A stretch of DNA of 64,000 bases. It comes from Streptomyces sp. SirexAA-E. GTDB taxonomy: Bacteria > Actinomycetota > Actinomycetes > Streptomycetales > Streptomycetaceae. The first letter of the stretch is position 1, and each line of letters opens with the position of its first letter. The stretch spans positions 6,882,001-6,946,000 of the forward strand of contig NC_015953.1 in assembly GCF_000177195.2 (NCBI RefSeq). Direction: 5' to 3'. The translations under genes were made by a program, and so were the position numbers. The notes below the pieces were generated by a model. That model did no database searches. It was not told where the DNA came from and saw only the letters and a program-made list of their open reading frames with translations. Shown here in pieces: positions 51,446 to 60,335 of the stretch.

Positions 51446-52222
51446 ATGAGCACTCCCCTTCCCACCGCCTACGAGGCGGAGTTCGCCGGCAAGGTCGCAC
51501 TCGTCACCGGCGGCGCGTCCGGCATAGGCCTGGCCCTCTCCCGGCGGCTCGCCGCGAGCGGCGCGAGCGTCGTCGTCGCCGACTACCACGCGGACAGCGC
51601 CCGCAAGGCCGCCGACGAACTGCGGGCGACCGGTGCACAGGCCACCGCCGTCGCCCTTGACGTCACCGACCCCGCCTCCGTGGAGGCGGGCGTGCGTTCC
51701 GCCGTCGACGCCTTCGGCGTCCTGCATCTCGCCGTGAACAACGCCGGCATCGGCGGCCCCTCGCAGCCCACCGGCGCGTACGGCGTCGAGGACTGGGACA
51801 GGGTCGTCGCCACCAACCTCAGCGGTGTCTTCTACTCGATGCGCTACGAGCTCCCGGCCCTCCTCGAAGCGGGCGGTGGCGCCATCGTCAACATCTCGTC
51901 GATCCTCGGCACCAACGGCTTCGCGGGCTCCCCGGCGTACGTCGCCGCCAAGCACGGCGTCGTGGGCCTCACCAAGACCGCCGCACTCGAGTACGCGGAC
52001 CGCAACATCCGTATCAACGCGGTCGGCCCCGGCTTCATCGACACCCCGCTGCTCCGCGACACCGACGGGCCGGCCCGCGACCACCTGATCTCCCTGCACC
52101 CGGCCGGCCGCCTCGGTACGTCGGAGGAGGTCGCAGAGCTCGCCGCCTTCCTGCTCTCCGACCGCGCGTCGTTCATCCACGGCAGCTACCACCTGGTGGA
52201 CGGCGGCTACTCGGCCTCCTGA
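51446..52222 (+). CDS. Classical short-chain dehydrogenase/reductase
   Basis: A 258-residue SDR. The cofactor motif is TGGASGIGLALS, the stabilising NNAG lies at about residue 95, and the catalytic Ser, Tyr and Lys are in NISSIL and YVAAK. VDGGYSAS at the end is typical of 3-oxoacyl/alcohol SDRs using NAD(P). The specific substrate is not known. It is read with the tetR gene upstream. A strong hairpin separates it from the zinc alcohol dehydrogenase downstream, which may lower that gene's expression. Confidence 0.92.
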   Translation: MSTPLPTAYEAEFAGKVALVTGGASGIGLALSRRLAASGASVVVADYHADSARKAADELRATGAQATAVALDVTDPASVEAGVRSAVDAFGVLHLAVNNAGIGGPSQPTGAYGVEDWDRVVATNLSGVFYSMRYELPALLEAGGGAIVNISSILGTNGFAGSPAYVAAKHGVVGLTKTAALEYADRNIRINAVGPGFIDTPLLRDTDGPARDHLISLHPAGRLGTSEEVAELAAFLLSDRASFIHGSYHLVDGGYSAS

Positions 52223-52261
52223 ACCGGAGGGCCCGAGCGACCCTGAGGGCGCAAGTGACCC

Positions 52262-52317
52262 CGGGGGCCTCTCGCGCCCCCGGGGGCGCAACAACCCCGG
52301 GGGCGCGAGAGCCCCCG
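52262..52317 (+). terminator. Long hairpin between SDR and alcohol dehydrogenase genes
   Basis: 52262-52285 pairs with 52295-52317 over about 22 pairs with one bulged base and a nine-base loop. It can end or attenuate transcription before the alcohol dehydrogenase gene. Confidence 0.7.
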
Positions 52318-52375
52318 AGTGGCGCAAGGCCCCCGCCCGGTTCACAAAGGTAGTAAAGGAGAACGAAGGAGAGCC

Positions 52376-53416
52376 ATGAAAGCCGTCCAGTACCGCACCG
52401 TCGGCGCCGCCCCCGAGGTCGTCGACATACCGGAGCCCGTACCGGGCCCGGGGCAGATCCTGCTGAAGGTCAGCGCCGCCGGTGTCTGCCACTCGGACAT
52501 CGCCGTGATGAGCTGGCCCGCCGAAGGATTCCCCTACGAGCTGCCGCTGACGCTCGGACACGAGGGCGTCGGCACCGTCGCCGCGCTCGGTGACGGCGCC
52601 CACGGCTTCGCGGTGGGCGACTCCGTCGCGGTCTACGGCCCCTGGGGCTGCGGCACCTGCGTGAACTGCGCGGACGGCCGGGAGAACTACTGCCTGCGCG
52701 CCGCCGACCTCGGCATCAACCCGCCGGGTCTGGGCAGTCCGGGTGCCATGGCCGAGTACATGATCGTCGACGATGCCCGCCATCTGGTCCCGATCGGCGA
52801 CCTGGACCCCGTCAAGACGGTCTCGCTGACCGACGCGGGCCTCACGCCGTACCACGCCATCAAGCGCTCCCTGCCCAAGCTGGTGCCCGGCGCCACAGCC
52901 GTGGTCATCGGCACCGGGGGGCTCGGGCACGTGGCCATCCAGCTGCTCCGCGCCATGACCTCCGTCCGCGTCATCGCGCTCGACGTCTCCGAGGAGAAGC
53001 TGGCCCTCGCCCGGTCCGTCGGCGCCCACGACACGGTGATCTCCGACGAGAACGCGGCCGCCGAGGTCCGCGAGCTCACCGGAGGCATCGGAGCCCAGGT
53101 CGTCCTCGACTTCGTCGGAGCCCCGCCGACCGTGAAGACGGCCGGTGCGTCCGCCTCTGTCGACAGCGACGTCACCATCGTCGGCATCGGTGGCGGAACG
53201 CTCCCCGTCGGGTTCGGCGTCCTGCCGTTCTCGACATCGGTCTCCGCACCGTACTGGGGCACCCGCCGGGAGCTCGCCGAAGTGATCGAACTCGCTCACG
53301 CCGGTGCCGTCGACGTCCACGTCGAGACGTACTCGATCGACGAGGCCCCCCTCGCCTACGAACGGCTGCACGACGGCAAGATCAACGGCCGCGCCGTCAT
53401 CCTGCCCAACGGCTGA
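52376..53416 (+). CDS. Zinc-dependent NAD(P) alcohol dehydrogenase
   Basis: A 346-residue medium-chain alcohol dehydrogenase. Catalytic zinc ligands are Cys in GVCHSD and His-Glu in GHEGVG. The structural zinc has four cysteines in CGTCVNCADGRENYC. The cofactor site is IGTGGLGHVAIQL. It interconverts alcohols and aldehydes or ketones. The ATG at 52376 follows GAAGGAGAG. Together with the SDR and TetR it forms a small alcohol-metabolism group. It converges on the SulP gene across a perfect hairpin. Confidence 0.92.
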   Translation: MKAVQYRTVGAAPEVVDIPEPVPGPGQILLKVSAAGVCHSDIAVMSWPAEGFPYELPLTLGHEGVGTVAALGDGAHGFAVGDSVAVYGPWGCGTCVNCADGRENYCLRAADLGINPPGLGSPGAMAEYMIVDDARHLVPIGDLDPVKTVSLTDAGLTPYHAIKRSLPKLVPGATAVVIGTGGLGHVAIQLLRAMTSVRVIALDVSEEKLALARSVGAHDTVISDENAAAEVRELTGGIGAQVVLDFVGAPPTVKTAGASASVDSDVTIVGIGGGTLPVGFGVLPFSTSVSAPYWGTRRELAEVIELAHAGAVDVHVETYSIDEAPLAYERLHDGKINGRAVILPNG

Positions 53417-53432
53417 CCGCCGCACCCCCCGA

Positions 53433-53465
53433 CCGCGGGCCGCCCGTCGGAGCGGCGGCCCGCGG
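53433..53465. terminator. Hairpin between convergent alcohol dehydrogenase and SulP genes
   Basis: A perfect 12-bp stem (53433-53444 with 53454-53465) with a nine-base loop lies between the two convergent stops. It probably works in both directions. Confidence 0.75.
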
Positions 53466-53489
53466 CCGTCGTACGTCAGGCCGCGCCGG

Positions 53490-54977
53490 TCACCGCGCCG
53501 CCGTACCCGTCAGCTGCACGGGATCGGTGCCCGGGGCACTGTGCCGCTGCGCCCAGGTCTCCAGTGCCGTGCGACAGGCGTGGTCCAGATGGTGCAGGCC
53601 GGACAGGTCCAGTTCGACGGGCCGGTCCTGCGGCAGGGCCTCCAGGCTGTCGAGTATTTTCGGCAGCCGCAGGAAGGTCGCGTTGCCCGACAGCCGGGCC
53701 CGGACGCAGCCGGTACCGCTGTCGTCCGCCTCCAGCCGGATGTGCGAGGCGTCCCAGGCCGCCTTGGCCACCGACAGGGCCAGGCCGATCAGGACACCCT
53801 CGAACATGTTCACCGCGACGATCGAGACGGCGGTGACGACCAGGATCAGCGCCTCTCCGCGGTGCTCCCGCCACAGGGCCACGACCGTGCGCAGCGGGAT
53901 CAGCTTCCAGCCCGCGTGCACCAGGATGCCGGCCAGTGCGGGCAGCGGGATCAGTTCGAGCGCGGACGGCAGCAGCGCCGCGAACAGGAGCAGCCACAAC
54001 CCGTGCAGCACCCGCGAGGCCTTGGTCCTGGCGCCCGCCTGCACGTTGGCCGCGCTGCGGACGATGACCGCGGTCATCGGCAGCGCCCCCAGTGCCCCGC
54101 AGACGGTGTTGCCCACGCCCTGGGCCATCAGCTCCCTGTCGTACTCGGTACGCGGCCCGTCGTGGAGCCGGTCGACCGCCGCCGCGCTGAACAGGCTCTC
54201 CGCGGAGGCGATCAGGGTGAAGGCCAGCACGGTGCCGAGCATGCTCAGGCTCGCCAGCCCGCCGAACTCGGAGAGGCCCGGCATCTGGACGGCGTCCAGC
54301 AGCCCCTCCACCCGGACCGTGGCGACGGGCAGGGCGAAGGCGGCCGAGACGGCCGTGGCCACGACGACCGCGGCGAGCGCGCCCGGGACCATCCGCACAC
54401 GCTTCGGCGCCCCCTTCCACACCACCATCAGCGCGACGGTCCCGGCCCCGACCCCTAGCGAGGCGAGCGCCTGGGTGCTGGTGACGGCCTCGGCGAGTGC
54501 CCCCGGGAGCCCGGCCACCTTGCCGGTCCCCGACGCGGGGGCCTCCATACCGGCCGCCGAGTACAGCTGGCCCGCGACGAGCACCAGGCCGATGCCCGCG
54601 AGCATGCCCTCGACCACCGAGAGGGAGATGGCACGGAACCAGCGGCCCAGCCGCAAGGCGCCCATGACGAGCTGGAGCAGCCCCGCGGTCAGCACGAGCA
54701 CCCCGAGAGCGGGCAGCCCGAAGGACTGGACGGCCTCGAAGACCAGGACCGTGAGACCGGCGGCCGGCCCGGACACCTGGAGACTGCTGCCACGCATCGC
54801 GCCGGTGACGAGACCACCCACGATGCCGGTGATCAGTCCCAGCTCGGCCGGGACTCCGGAGGCGACCGCGATGCCCACACACAGGGGCAGAGCGACGAGG
54901 AAGACGACGAGTGAGGCGGCGAAATCCTGCCGCAGAAAAGGGAATTTCGATTGCTGTGGATCGGTGAGGGGTTCCAT
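53490..54977 (-). CDS. SulP-family anion transporter with STAS domain
   Basis: A 495-residue SulP transporter. About 12-14 membrane segments fill residues 20-400, including the family start LVVFLVALPLCVGIAVASG. A short STAS-like domain covers about 430-490 (PVELDLSGLHHLDHACRTAL). Substrates are sulfate, bicarbonate or other anions. No carbonic anhydrase gene is adjacent, unlike many bicarbonate-type operons. The ATG at 54977 follows AGGAGGA. A small secreted-protein gene lies 138 bases upstream on the same strand. Confidence 0.9.
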   Translation of the reverse strand: MEPLTDPQQSKFPFLRQDFAASLVVFLVALPLCVGIAVASGVPAELGLITGIVGGLVTGAMRGSSLQVSGPAAGLTVLVFEAVQSFGLPALGVLVLTAGLLQLVMGALRLGRWFRAISLSVVEGMLAGIGLVLVAGQLYSAAGMEAPASGTGKVAGLPGALAEAVTSTQALASLGVGAGTVALMVVWKGAPKRVRMVPGALAAVVVATAVSAAFALPVATVRVEGLLDAVQMPGLSEFGGLASLSMLGTVLAFTLIASAESLFSAAAVDRLHDGPRTEYDRELMAQGVGNTVCGALGALPMTAVIVRSAANVQAGARTKASRVLHGLWLLLFAALLPSALELIPLPALAGILVHAGWKLIPLRTVVALWREHRGEALILVVTAVSIVAVNMFEGVLIGLALSVAKAAWDASHIRLEADDSGTGCVRARLSGNATFLRLPKILDSLEALPQDRPVELDLSGLHHLDHACRTALETWAQRHSAPGTDPVQLTGTAAR

Positions 54978-55115
54978 ACCAGCGGTTCCTCCTGGCGCGC
55001 CGGACCCGGCGCGTCGGCGTGCGTACGAGAGCGGGCTCGGGCGGGCACGAGGACATGGCCTCACGTCGTCTCGGTGCGAGGGCGAGAGCCGGTCCGTCGG
55101 GCGCCGCGGGTCAGC

Positions 55116-55511
55116 TCAGCAGCGGAAGACCTGCAGGACGGGGCAGGAGGGGGTGCGCACGGGTCTGCCCGCGTCGTGGGCGGCTCCTGGCACCGGGACA
55201 CCGGCCGGCCGGAGCGCGCCGTGGGTGTCGTACGCGGGGGAGCGCCGAGGCGGATCGAGCGGGGAGGCGGCGGAACGCCGCCGGTCGCGTGGATGCGCGA
55301 GGCCGTTGGTCTCGCCGCTCCGTTCCGAGGTGCCGCACGCCCCGTACGTCCGCTCGGACTCCCGGGCCGTCTCGGCCGGGGAAGCGGCTGCCGGAATGAC
55401 GGAGGCGAACACCTGGAGGCCGGTGGCCGACCGGTCGGGAAGGGGCGACTGCACGACGAGGAGAAGGCCTGCCAGAAGGGTGAGGACGAACCGGACCGTC
55501 GTCTCCCGCAC
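55116..55511 (-). CDS. Small secreted or anchored protein of unknown function
   Basis: A 131-residue protein that I cannot assign to a family. A hydrophobic N-terminal segment of about 18 residues (VRFVLTLLAGLLLVVQS) looks like a signal peptide or anchor. The rest is Pro/Arg/Ser-rich and ends in LQVFRC, with a C-terminal cysteine. Third codon positions are almost all G/C, and GGGAGGAGG stands at the right distance before the GTG start at 55511, so it is a real gene. It is upstream of and parallel to the SulP gene, which suggests joint expression. Confidence 0.7.
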   Translation of the reverse strand: MRETTVRFVLTLLAGLLLVVQSPLPDRSATGLQVFASVIPAAASPAETARESERTYGACGTSERSGETNGLAHPRDRRRSAASPLDPPRRSPAYDTHGALRPAGVPVPGAAHDAGRPVRTPSCPVLQVFRC

Positions 55512-55864
55512 CCTTTCGCCTCCTCCCGCTATTCACCCGCTTCCCCAGGGACGCTAACAGGCCGAAGGACTTATGGAGTTGACGCCTTGTGAAGAGTCCG
55601 AAAGTCGACGCCGGGTGAACGCGGGAACAGATGGCGGAAATGCCGCGGCCCGCAGACGCGCACCCCGAAACATACCGACGCATGGGGGTGTGCGTGCGCG
55701 TGTGGCTTCTGCGCGCATCTGTTCGGACGCCGATCAGAACACTCGCACACCGGTTCGGTGGTGAGGAGTTCGCCGTCTTTCGGCGAGAAATGCAGCCGCC
55801 GTGTGAGTGGTGCGCCCTGGCCCGGTCGGGATCGATATCCGCGCACATGCGGTAGGCAGGAGCC
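55512..55864. other. Divergent intergenic region without a recognised gene
   Basis: These 353 bases separate the small secreted-protein gene (minus) from the glycosylase-like gene (plus). G+C is lower than around it. Short frames such as 55573-55764 have mixed third positions and no ribosome site. No repeats or RNA features stand out. Both promoters should lie here. Confidence 0.5.
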
Positions 55865-56335
55865 ATGCAGACATTCCTGCCGTACGCCGATTTCCGCCGG
55901 AGTGCCCTCGCGCTGGACCCGAGGCGGCTGGGCAAGCAGCGGGTCGAGACGATTCAGGTCCTGAGGGGACTCACCGTTCCGGGCTACGGGTGGCGCCGTC
56001 ATCCGGCGGTCCGCATGTGGGCCGGATACCAGGAGGCGCTCGTGCGGTACGGCCTGGAGATGTGTGCCGTCTGGACGGAGGAGGGCAGAGCGGACACCTG
56101 TGCGGCGACCCTGATCCAGGACCTCGCCGCCTCGACCGGCCGCCCGACGGTCACCGTCCGGCCGGAGGCCGATCTCACCGCCGCGGGCGAAGTGCCCCCG
56201 TGGCTGGGTGACGAGGCGTTCCACCTGAGCCACCGCTCCGCGCTGGTGCGCAAGGATCCCGGGTACTATCGGCCGCTGTTCCCGGACGTTCCCCCCGATC
56301 TGCCGTACGTCTGGCCCGCCTCGGACCGGGGGTAG
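55865..56335 (+). CDS. Pyrimidine-dimer DNA glycosylase-like protein (MSMEG_6728 family)
   Basis: A 156-residue protein of the Pyr_excise/MSMEG_6728 family, distantly related to T4 endonuclease V. The family start is clear in TFLPYADFRRSALALDPRRL, followed by GKQRVET and GYGWRRHPAVRMWAGYQEAL. The C-terminal part ends in a PYVWP motif. DNA repair activity is likely from the family but has rarely been tested. The ATG at 55865 has AGGAG upstream. The TetR gene follows after 70 bases with its own operators. Confidence 0.83.
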   Translation: MQTFLPYADFRRSALALDPRRLGKQRVETIQVLRGLTVPGYGWRRHPAVRMWAGYQEALVRYGLEMCAVWTEEGRADTCAATLIQDLAASTGRPTVTVRPEADLTAAGEVPPWLGDEAFHLSHRSALVRKDPGYYRPLFPDVPPDLPYVWPASDRG

Positions 56336-56368
56336 GGCTGAGCGGCGCGAGCCTGCGACCACCAGAGT

Positions 56369-56400
56369 TTTGCACACCGTGCAAACTTGCATAGTATGCA
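56369..56400. promoter_or_regulatory. Tandem TetR operators before the efflux-pump regulator
   Basis: TTTGCACACCGTGCAAA (56369-56385) is a perfect 7+7 dyad, and TGCATAGTATGCA (56388-56400) a perfect 5+5 dyad. Both contain TGCA half-sites. They end five bases before the TetR start and probably overlap its promoter. Confidence 0.75.
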
Positions 56401-56405
56401 TCCCC

Positions 56406-57011
56406 ATGAGTGCCGAAGAGTCGTCTCTCGGGCTGCGCGAACGCAAGAAGCGCGCGACGCGTGACGCCCTGGCGAACGCGGCACTGCGCAGCGCCGCCGA
56501 GCGGGGAATCGAGAACGTGACGGTGGAGGCGGTCACCGACGAAGTCGGCGTCTCCGTAAGAACGTTCTTCAACTACTTCCCGTGTCTGGAGGACGCGATC
56601 ACCCGCCCCGACCGGGGTTGCGCCGCCCGTCTGCGACAGGCGGTGCTCGACGCACCGGCACACCTGTCGGCGCTCGACGCCCTGCGCGAGGCGCTCGGCC
56701 AGGAACTCGCCGACATCGAGGAGGACCAGGAGCGCTGGGAGCTCCAGACGGCCGCACTGACGAAGAGCCCTTCGTTGCTGCCCGGCTTCCTGGCCGCCCA
56801 AGGGGCGGACGAGCGCGCGATGGTCGCCGTCCTGGCCGAACGGCTCGGCCAGGATCCCGAGTCCGATCTCCGCCCGAGGCTTCTCGCCCACGCGTCGATC
56901 GCCGCGGTGCGCGCGTCCGCCGAGCTCTGGGTGGCGTCCGGACGGACCCGCTCCTTCCTGAGCATCTACCGCGAGGCGTTCGCCTCGCTCGCCGCCGGTC
57001 TGAGCGGCTGA
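56406..57011 (+). CDS. TetR-family regulator of the MFS efflux gene
   Basis: A 201-residue TetR-type regulator. The N-terminal LRERKKRATRDALANAALR and the helix-turn-helix VEAVTDEVGVSVRTFFNYF are typical of this branch. The C-terminal part has the TetR_C_17/MftR-like RASAELWVASGRTRS pattern. The ATG at 56406 is chosen; the frame is open upstream to 56370, but that lies on the operators. The MFS pump starts 56 bases downstream. It most likely represses itself and the pump until a drug binds. Confidence 0.9.
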   Translation: MSAEESSLGLRERKKRATRDALANAALRSAAERGIENVTVEAVTDEVGVSVRTFFNYFPCLEDAITRPDRGCAARLRQAVLDAPAHLSALDALREALGQELADIEEDQERWELQTAALTKSPSLLPGFLAAQGADERAMVAVLAERLGQDPESDLRPRLLAHASIAAVRASAELWVASGRTRSFLSIYREAFASLAAGLSG

Positions 57012-57067
57012 AGCACACCCGAGCCCCGCACCGGGGCCTGTCCGCAGAGAACGAGGAACGTTAGCCG

Positions 57068-58672
57068 ATGACCGCTGCTCCCATACCCGAAAGCGATGCC
57101 GCCGGTGCGCTCGAGGGGGCCGCACCGACCATGACGCGCAGACACATACTCCAGGCCATGTCGGGGCTCATGGCCGGCATGTTCGTGGCCATCCTGGCCT
57201 CCACCGTGGTCGCCAACGCCCTGCCCAGGATCATCGCCGACCTGCACGGCACCCAGTCCTCCTACACCTGGGTCGTCACCGCTGAACTCCTGGCGATGAC
57301 CGCGACCGTCCCGATCTGGGGCAAGCTGTCCGACCTGTACGACAAGAAGCTGCTGATCCAGCTCTCCCTCGGGATGTTCGTCGTCGGCTCGCTCGTCGCC
57401 GGGTTCTCCCACAGCGTGACCCTGCTCATCGTGAGCCGTGTGCTCCAGGGCATCGGCGCGGGCGGTCTGACCGCGCTCGCCCAGGTCGTGATGGCGGCCA
57501 TCATCCCGCCGCGCGAACTGGGCCGCTACTCCGGCATCTTCGGAGCCGTCTTCGCCGTCGGCACCGTCGCCGGACCGCTCATCGGCGGTGTCCTCGTGGA
57601 CACCTCCTGGCTGGGCTGGCGCTGGTGCTTCTTCATCGGCGTGCCGTTCGCCCTGCTCGCCATCGTGCTGCTCCAGCTGACGCTGAAACTGCCCACGGTC
57701 CGGCGTGAGGTGAAGATCGACTACGTCGGTGCCGTCCTCATCATGAGCGGCGTCAGCGCACTGCTGCTCTGGGTGACCCTCGCGGGCAACAACTTCGACT
57801 GGGTGTCGTGGCAGACCGCCGCCCTGGTCGGCGCCGGTGTCGTCCTGCTGGGCACCGCGGTCGTGGTCGAGTCCCGAGTCCCGGAACCGATGATCCCGCT
57901 GGACATCTTCCGCAACCGCACGGTGGCCCTGACGACCGTCGCGAGCATGCTGGTCGGCGTCGCCATGTTCGGCGGCACGGTGTTCCTCTCCCAGTACTTC
58001 CAGATCTCGCTGGGCAAGTCGCCGACCGCGGCCGGCCTGATGAGCCTTCCGATGATCCTCGGTCTGATGCTGTCCACCACCATCGCCGGGCAGATCATCT
58101 CCGCCCGGGGCAAGTGGAAGGGCTTCCTGATCGCGGGCGGCGTCATCATGACCGCGGGCATGGGGCTGCTGTCCACCATCAGCGCGGACTCCTCGTTCGG
58201 GCTGCTCAGCGTCTACATGGTGGTGCTCGGCGTCGGCGTCGGCATGCTGATGCAGAACCTGGTCCTGGCGGCTCAGAACGATGTGCCCGCCTCGGAACTC
58301 GGCGCGGCCACCTCGGTGTTGTCCTTCTTCCGCAGCCTCGGTGGTGCCATCGGCACGAGCGCCCTGGGCGCGGTGCTCGGCCACCGGGTGGCCGACGAAC
58401 TGGAGAAGGGCTTCGGCGGCGCGGCGGCCGGCGGGGGCGGCGGCGGACACACCGTCCCCGATCTCTCCACCCTCCCGGAACCGGCCCGCCAGGTGGTCGA
58501 GCAGGCGTACGGAGTCGCGACCGCGGACGTCTTCCTGGTCGGCGCGCCCTTCGCGTTCCTCGCGCTGATCGCGGTCCTGTTCATCAAGGAGAAGCCGCTC
58601 AAGACCCAGAGCGGCATGGAGCGCCTCGCCGAGGAGAATGCGGCCAAGGCGGCGGTGACGCCGACGCACTGA
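57068..58672 (+). CDS. DHA2-family (14-helix) MFS drug exporter
   Basis: A 534-residue major facilitator with about 14 membrane helices, the DHA2 (EmrB/QacA-like) type. Motif A is GKLSDLYDKK, and the motif C-like GPLIGGVLVD lies in helix 5. A Gly-rich stretch near residue 455 marks the last periplasmic loop. It exports hydrophobic compounds in exchange for protons. The ATG at 57068 follows GAACGAGGAACG. It is cotranscribed with the TetR gene and ends in a strong terminator. It may export the PTM made by the next genes, but it has a separate regulator. Confidence 0.92.
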   Translation: MTAAPIPESDAAGALEGAAPTMTRRHILQAMSGLMAGMFVAILASTVVANALPRIIADLHGTQSSYTWVVTAELLAMTATVPIWGKLSDLYDKKLLIQLSLGMFVVGSLVAGFSHSVTLLIVSRVLQGIGAGGLTALAQVVMAAIIPPRELGRYSGIFGAVFAVGTVAGPLIGGVLVDTSWLGWRWCFFIGVPFALLAIVLLQLTLKLPTVRREVKIDYVGAVLIMSGVSALLLWVTLAGNNFDWVSWQTAALVGAGVVLLGTAVVVESRVPEPMIPLDIFRNRTVALTTVASMLVGVAMFGGTVFLSQYFQISLGKSPTAAGLMSLPMILGLMLSTTIAGQIISARGKWKGFLIAGGVIMTAGMGLLSTISADSSFGLLSVYMVVLGVGVGMLMQNLVLAAQNDVPASELGAATSVLSFFRSLGGAIGTSALGAVLGHRVADELEKGFGGAAAGGGGGGHTVPDLSTLPEPARQVVEQAYGVATADVFLVGAPFAFLALIAVLFIKEKPLKTQSGMERLAEENAAKAAVTPTH

Positions 58673-58710
58673 GCGATCCACGGCGACGGACCGGCACGGT
58701 CCACCGCATC

Positions 58711-58746
58711 GAACGGGGCCCCGGCTGTACAGCCGGGGCCCCGTTC
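58711..58746 (+). terminator. Strong terminator of the MFS exporter gene
   Basis: A perfect 16-bp stem (58711-58726 with 58731-58746) with the loop GTAC lies 38 bases after the stop. Confidence 0.85.
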
Positions 58747-58920
58747 CGCATGCGCCTCCCCCGCCCTGCCGGGGGGCGCACACGGAGACCCCCTCGTGTC
58801 CCGGTACTCCGCCCCGGCTTGTGTCACGGTCCAGGGCGCGAGACGTCCCACGGCGGAGCTTTTCCAGGTGCGGGCGTACGCCGTGGCGCATGGCGAGGGG
58901 CTTTTCGGGGGGCAGTGTGA

Positions 58921-58949
58921 TTACCGCTTGAACGTATTGCTCGTACTAT
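58921..58949 (+). promoter_or_regulatory. Candidate promoter for the PTM operon
   Basis: TTACCG (58921-58926) and TACTAT (58944-58949) are 17 bases apart in a locally AT-rich patch. If used, the transcript would have a leader of about 325 bases before the hydroxylase gene. This is a pattern match only. Confidence 0.35.
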
Positions 58950-59283
58950 TTAGCTCACATCGGCGATGCGAGGTCTTCCGCTATTCCGTCGGCACGGAGA
59001 AACGCGCTTGAATGGGCGGGCGGATGACCGGCCACCCCAGTCCGTCACGGATTTCGGGAGTCGGCCGGTGGTTAAAGCAGTGGGGATCGGAAATAAATGA
59101 TCTGGGCTGATGGGACTGGGGGGCATCAGCTGGACGGGGCCCGATTCGTCGGAACCGGGCGCCCGAAATCAATCGGTGCGTGAGCTGCTGACGCCCTGGG
59201 GTGCCCATAGCCCCCTCGGGCCCTCTTGAACTGTGCCGATGCGTCTTCTCTCCTGGGTCACCATCTCGTGCGGAGGGTTGCTG

Positions 59284-60225
59284 GTGGACGAGTGTGAACG
59301 GCCGGCCGACGGCGGGAATCCTTCGGTTCCCCTTTCGGGCGGGGGGAGGCGTACGGTCAGGAATTCACTGGCCCCGCTTCTCCGTACGACTGCCTATCCG
59401 GTTCTTCTGCTGGCCGTTGTTCTGGTCGGTGCGGCCGCATTGCGCCTGGACTGGGATCCGGCGCGGGTCAGTCCGCTTTTCCTGGTCGGCACCCTCGTCT
59501 ATCTCGGAGTCCTCGAACGGCTCATCCCGTACGAACGGGAATGGCACCCGGGAGGCGCCGAGTGGCGCTGGTACGGCGCCTACTTCGTGCTCACCATGGC
59601 CGGGAGCGGGCTGGCACAGTTCCTGGTCACGGCCGCCGTCGGCTGGATCTCACCCGCCGAGCCGGCCCACCACCTCGGCATCGAGATCCCCGGGGCCCTG
59701 CTGACCGGATCGTTCGTCGGTTACGTGGTGCACCGGCTGGGGCACAGCAACCCGATCCTGTGGCGGCTGCACGGCGTGCACCACGTGCCGGAGAAGGTGA
59801 ACGTGGCCAACAACGGGGTGAACCACGTGCTGGACATCGTCCTGGCCCAGAGCCTCGTCCAGCTGACCGTGGCACTGATCGGGTTCTCGCGCCCGGCCGT
59901 GCTGGTGGTGGGTCTCTTCGTCGCCGCCCAGGGCTACTTCGTCCACGCCAACATCGACGTGCGCATCGGGCGGTTCAACCATCTGCTGGCCAGCCCCGAG
60001 CAGCACCGCCTGCACCACAGCACCGACCTGTCCGAGGCCGGCCACTACGGCTCCGACCTGTCGTGCTGGGACCACTTCTTCGGCAGCTTCACCTGGTACC
60101 CCGGCCGCGAACCGGCCTCGGTCGGCCTCGTCGACCCCGCCTCGTTCCCCGGCACCGGGGAGATCCTCGCCAGCCTTCTGCACCCCTGGAGACGGCGTCC
60201 GGCCACCGACCGCGGGCCCAACTGA
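59284..60225 (+). CDS. ftdA: Fatty acid hydroxylase/sterol desaturase of a PTM cluster
   Basis: A 313-residue membrane di-iron hydroxylase. The histidine clusters of the family are present: VHRLGHSN, LHGVHHVPE and EQHRLHHS, plus a His in NHLLAS. Several hydrophobic segments occur between about 25 and 135. In PTM pathways of the frontalamide type this enzyme, encoded just before the PKS-NRPS, hydroxylates the macrolactam. The GTG at 59284 follows GGAGGG at ideal spacing; starts at 59233 or 59239 would add about 15 residues without a ribosome site. The PKS gene follows after 110 bases. Confidence 0.85.
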   Translation: MDECERPADGGNPSVPLSGGGRRTVRNSLAPLLRTTAYPVLLLAVVLVGAAALRLDWDPARVSPLFLVGTLVYLGVLERLIPYEREWHPGGAEWRWYGAYFVLTMAGSGLAQFLVTAAVGWISPAEPAHHLGIEIPGALLTGSFVGYVVHRLGHSNPILWRLHGVHHVPEKVNVANNGVNHVLDIVLAQSLVQLTVALIGFSRPAVLVVGLFVAAQGYFVHANIDVRIGRFNHLLASPEQHRLHHSTDLSEAGHYGSDLSCWDHFFGSFTWYPGREPASVGLVDPASFPGTGEILASLLHPWRRRPATDRGPN

Positions 60226-60335
60226 GCGCCGGCTCCTACGGCACGGGCGCGGGCACGAGCGGGTGCCGCCCGGGCCGGGCCCGCCGTCCGCCGTACCCAT
60301 CTCCTGTACCGCCACGACGACTTGAGAGGTTCGAC

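Larger units (their letters stand above)
58673..59283 (+). other. 611-base regulatory region before the PTM genes
   Basis: It holds the MFS terminator (58711-58746), then a stretch with lower G+C around 58915-59120 that contains a promoter-like pair (58921-58949). No credible open frame is found; short ones such as 58796-59011 have mixed third positions. Its size and base composition fit a regulated cluster promoter. Confidence 0.6.

Noticed and set aside
51446..52222. SDR considered as the missing DHB dehydrogenase (dhbA)
   Set aside because: It lies more than 20 kb from the dhb genes with its own TetR and an alcohol dehydrogenase, and no iron box is near.
55573..55764. Possible small gene or leader peptide in the 55.6 kb gap
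   Set aside because: Third codon positions are mixed and there is no ribosome site. It lacks the pattern of known Streptomyces leader peptides.
57068..58672. MFS exporter considered as part of the PTM cluster
   Set aside because: It is paired with its own TetR and operators and closed by a strong terminator before the PTM region, so membership cannot be supported.
56966..58891. Minus-strand open frame opposite the MFS exporter
   Set aside because: The product is His/Asp/Gly-rich without family character and the plus-strand exporter is certain.
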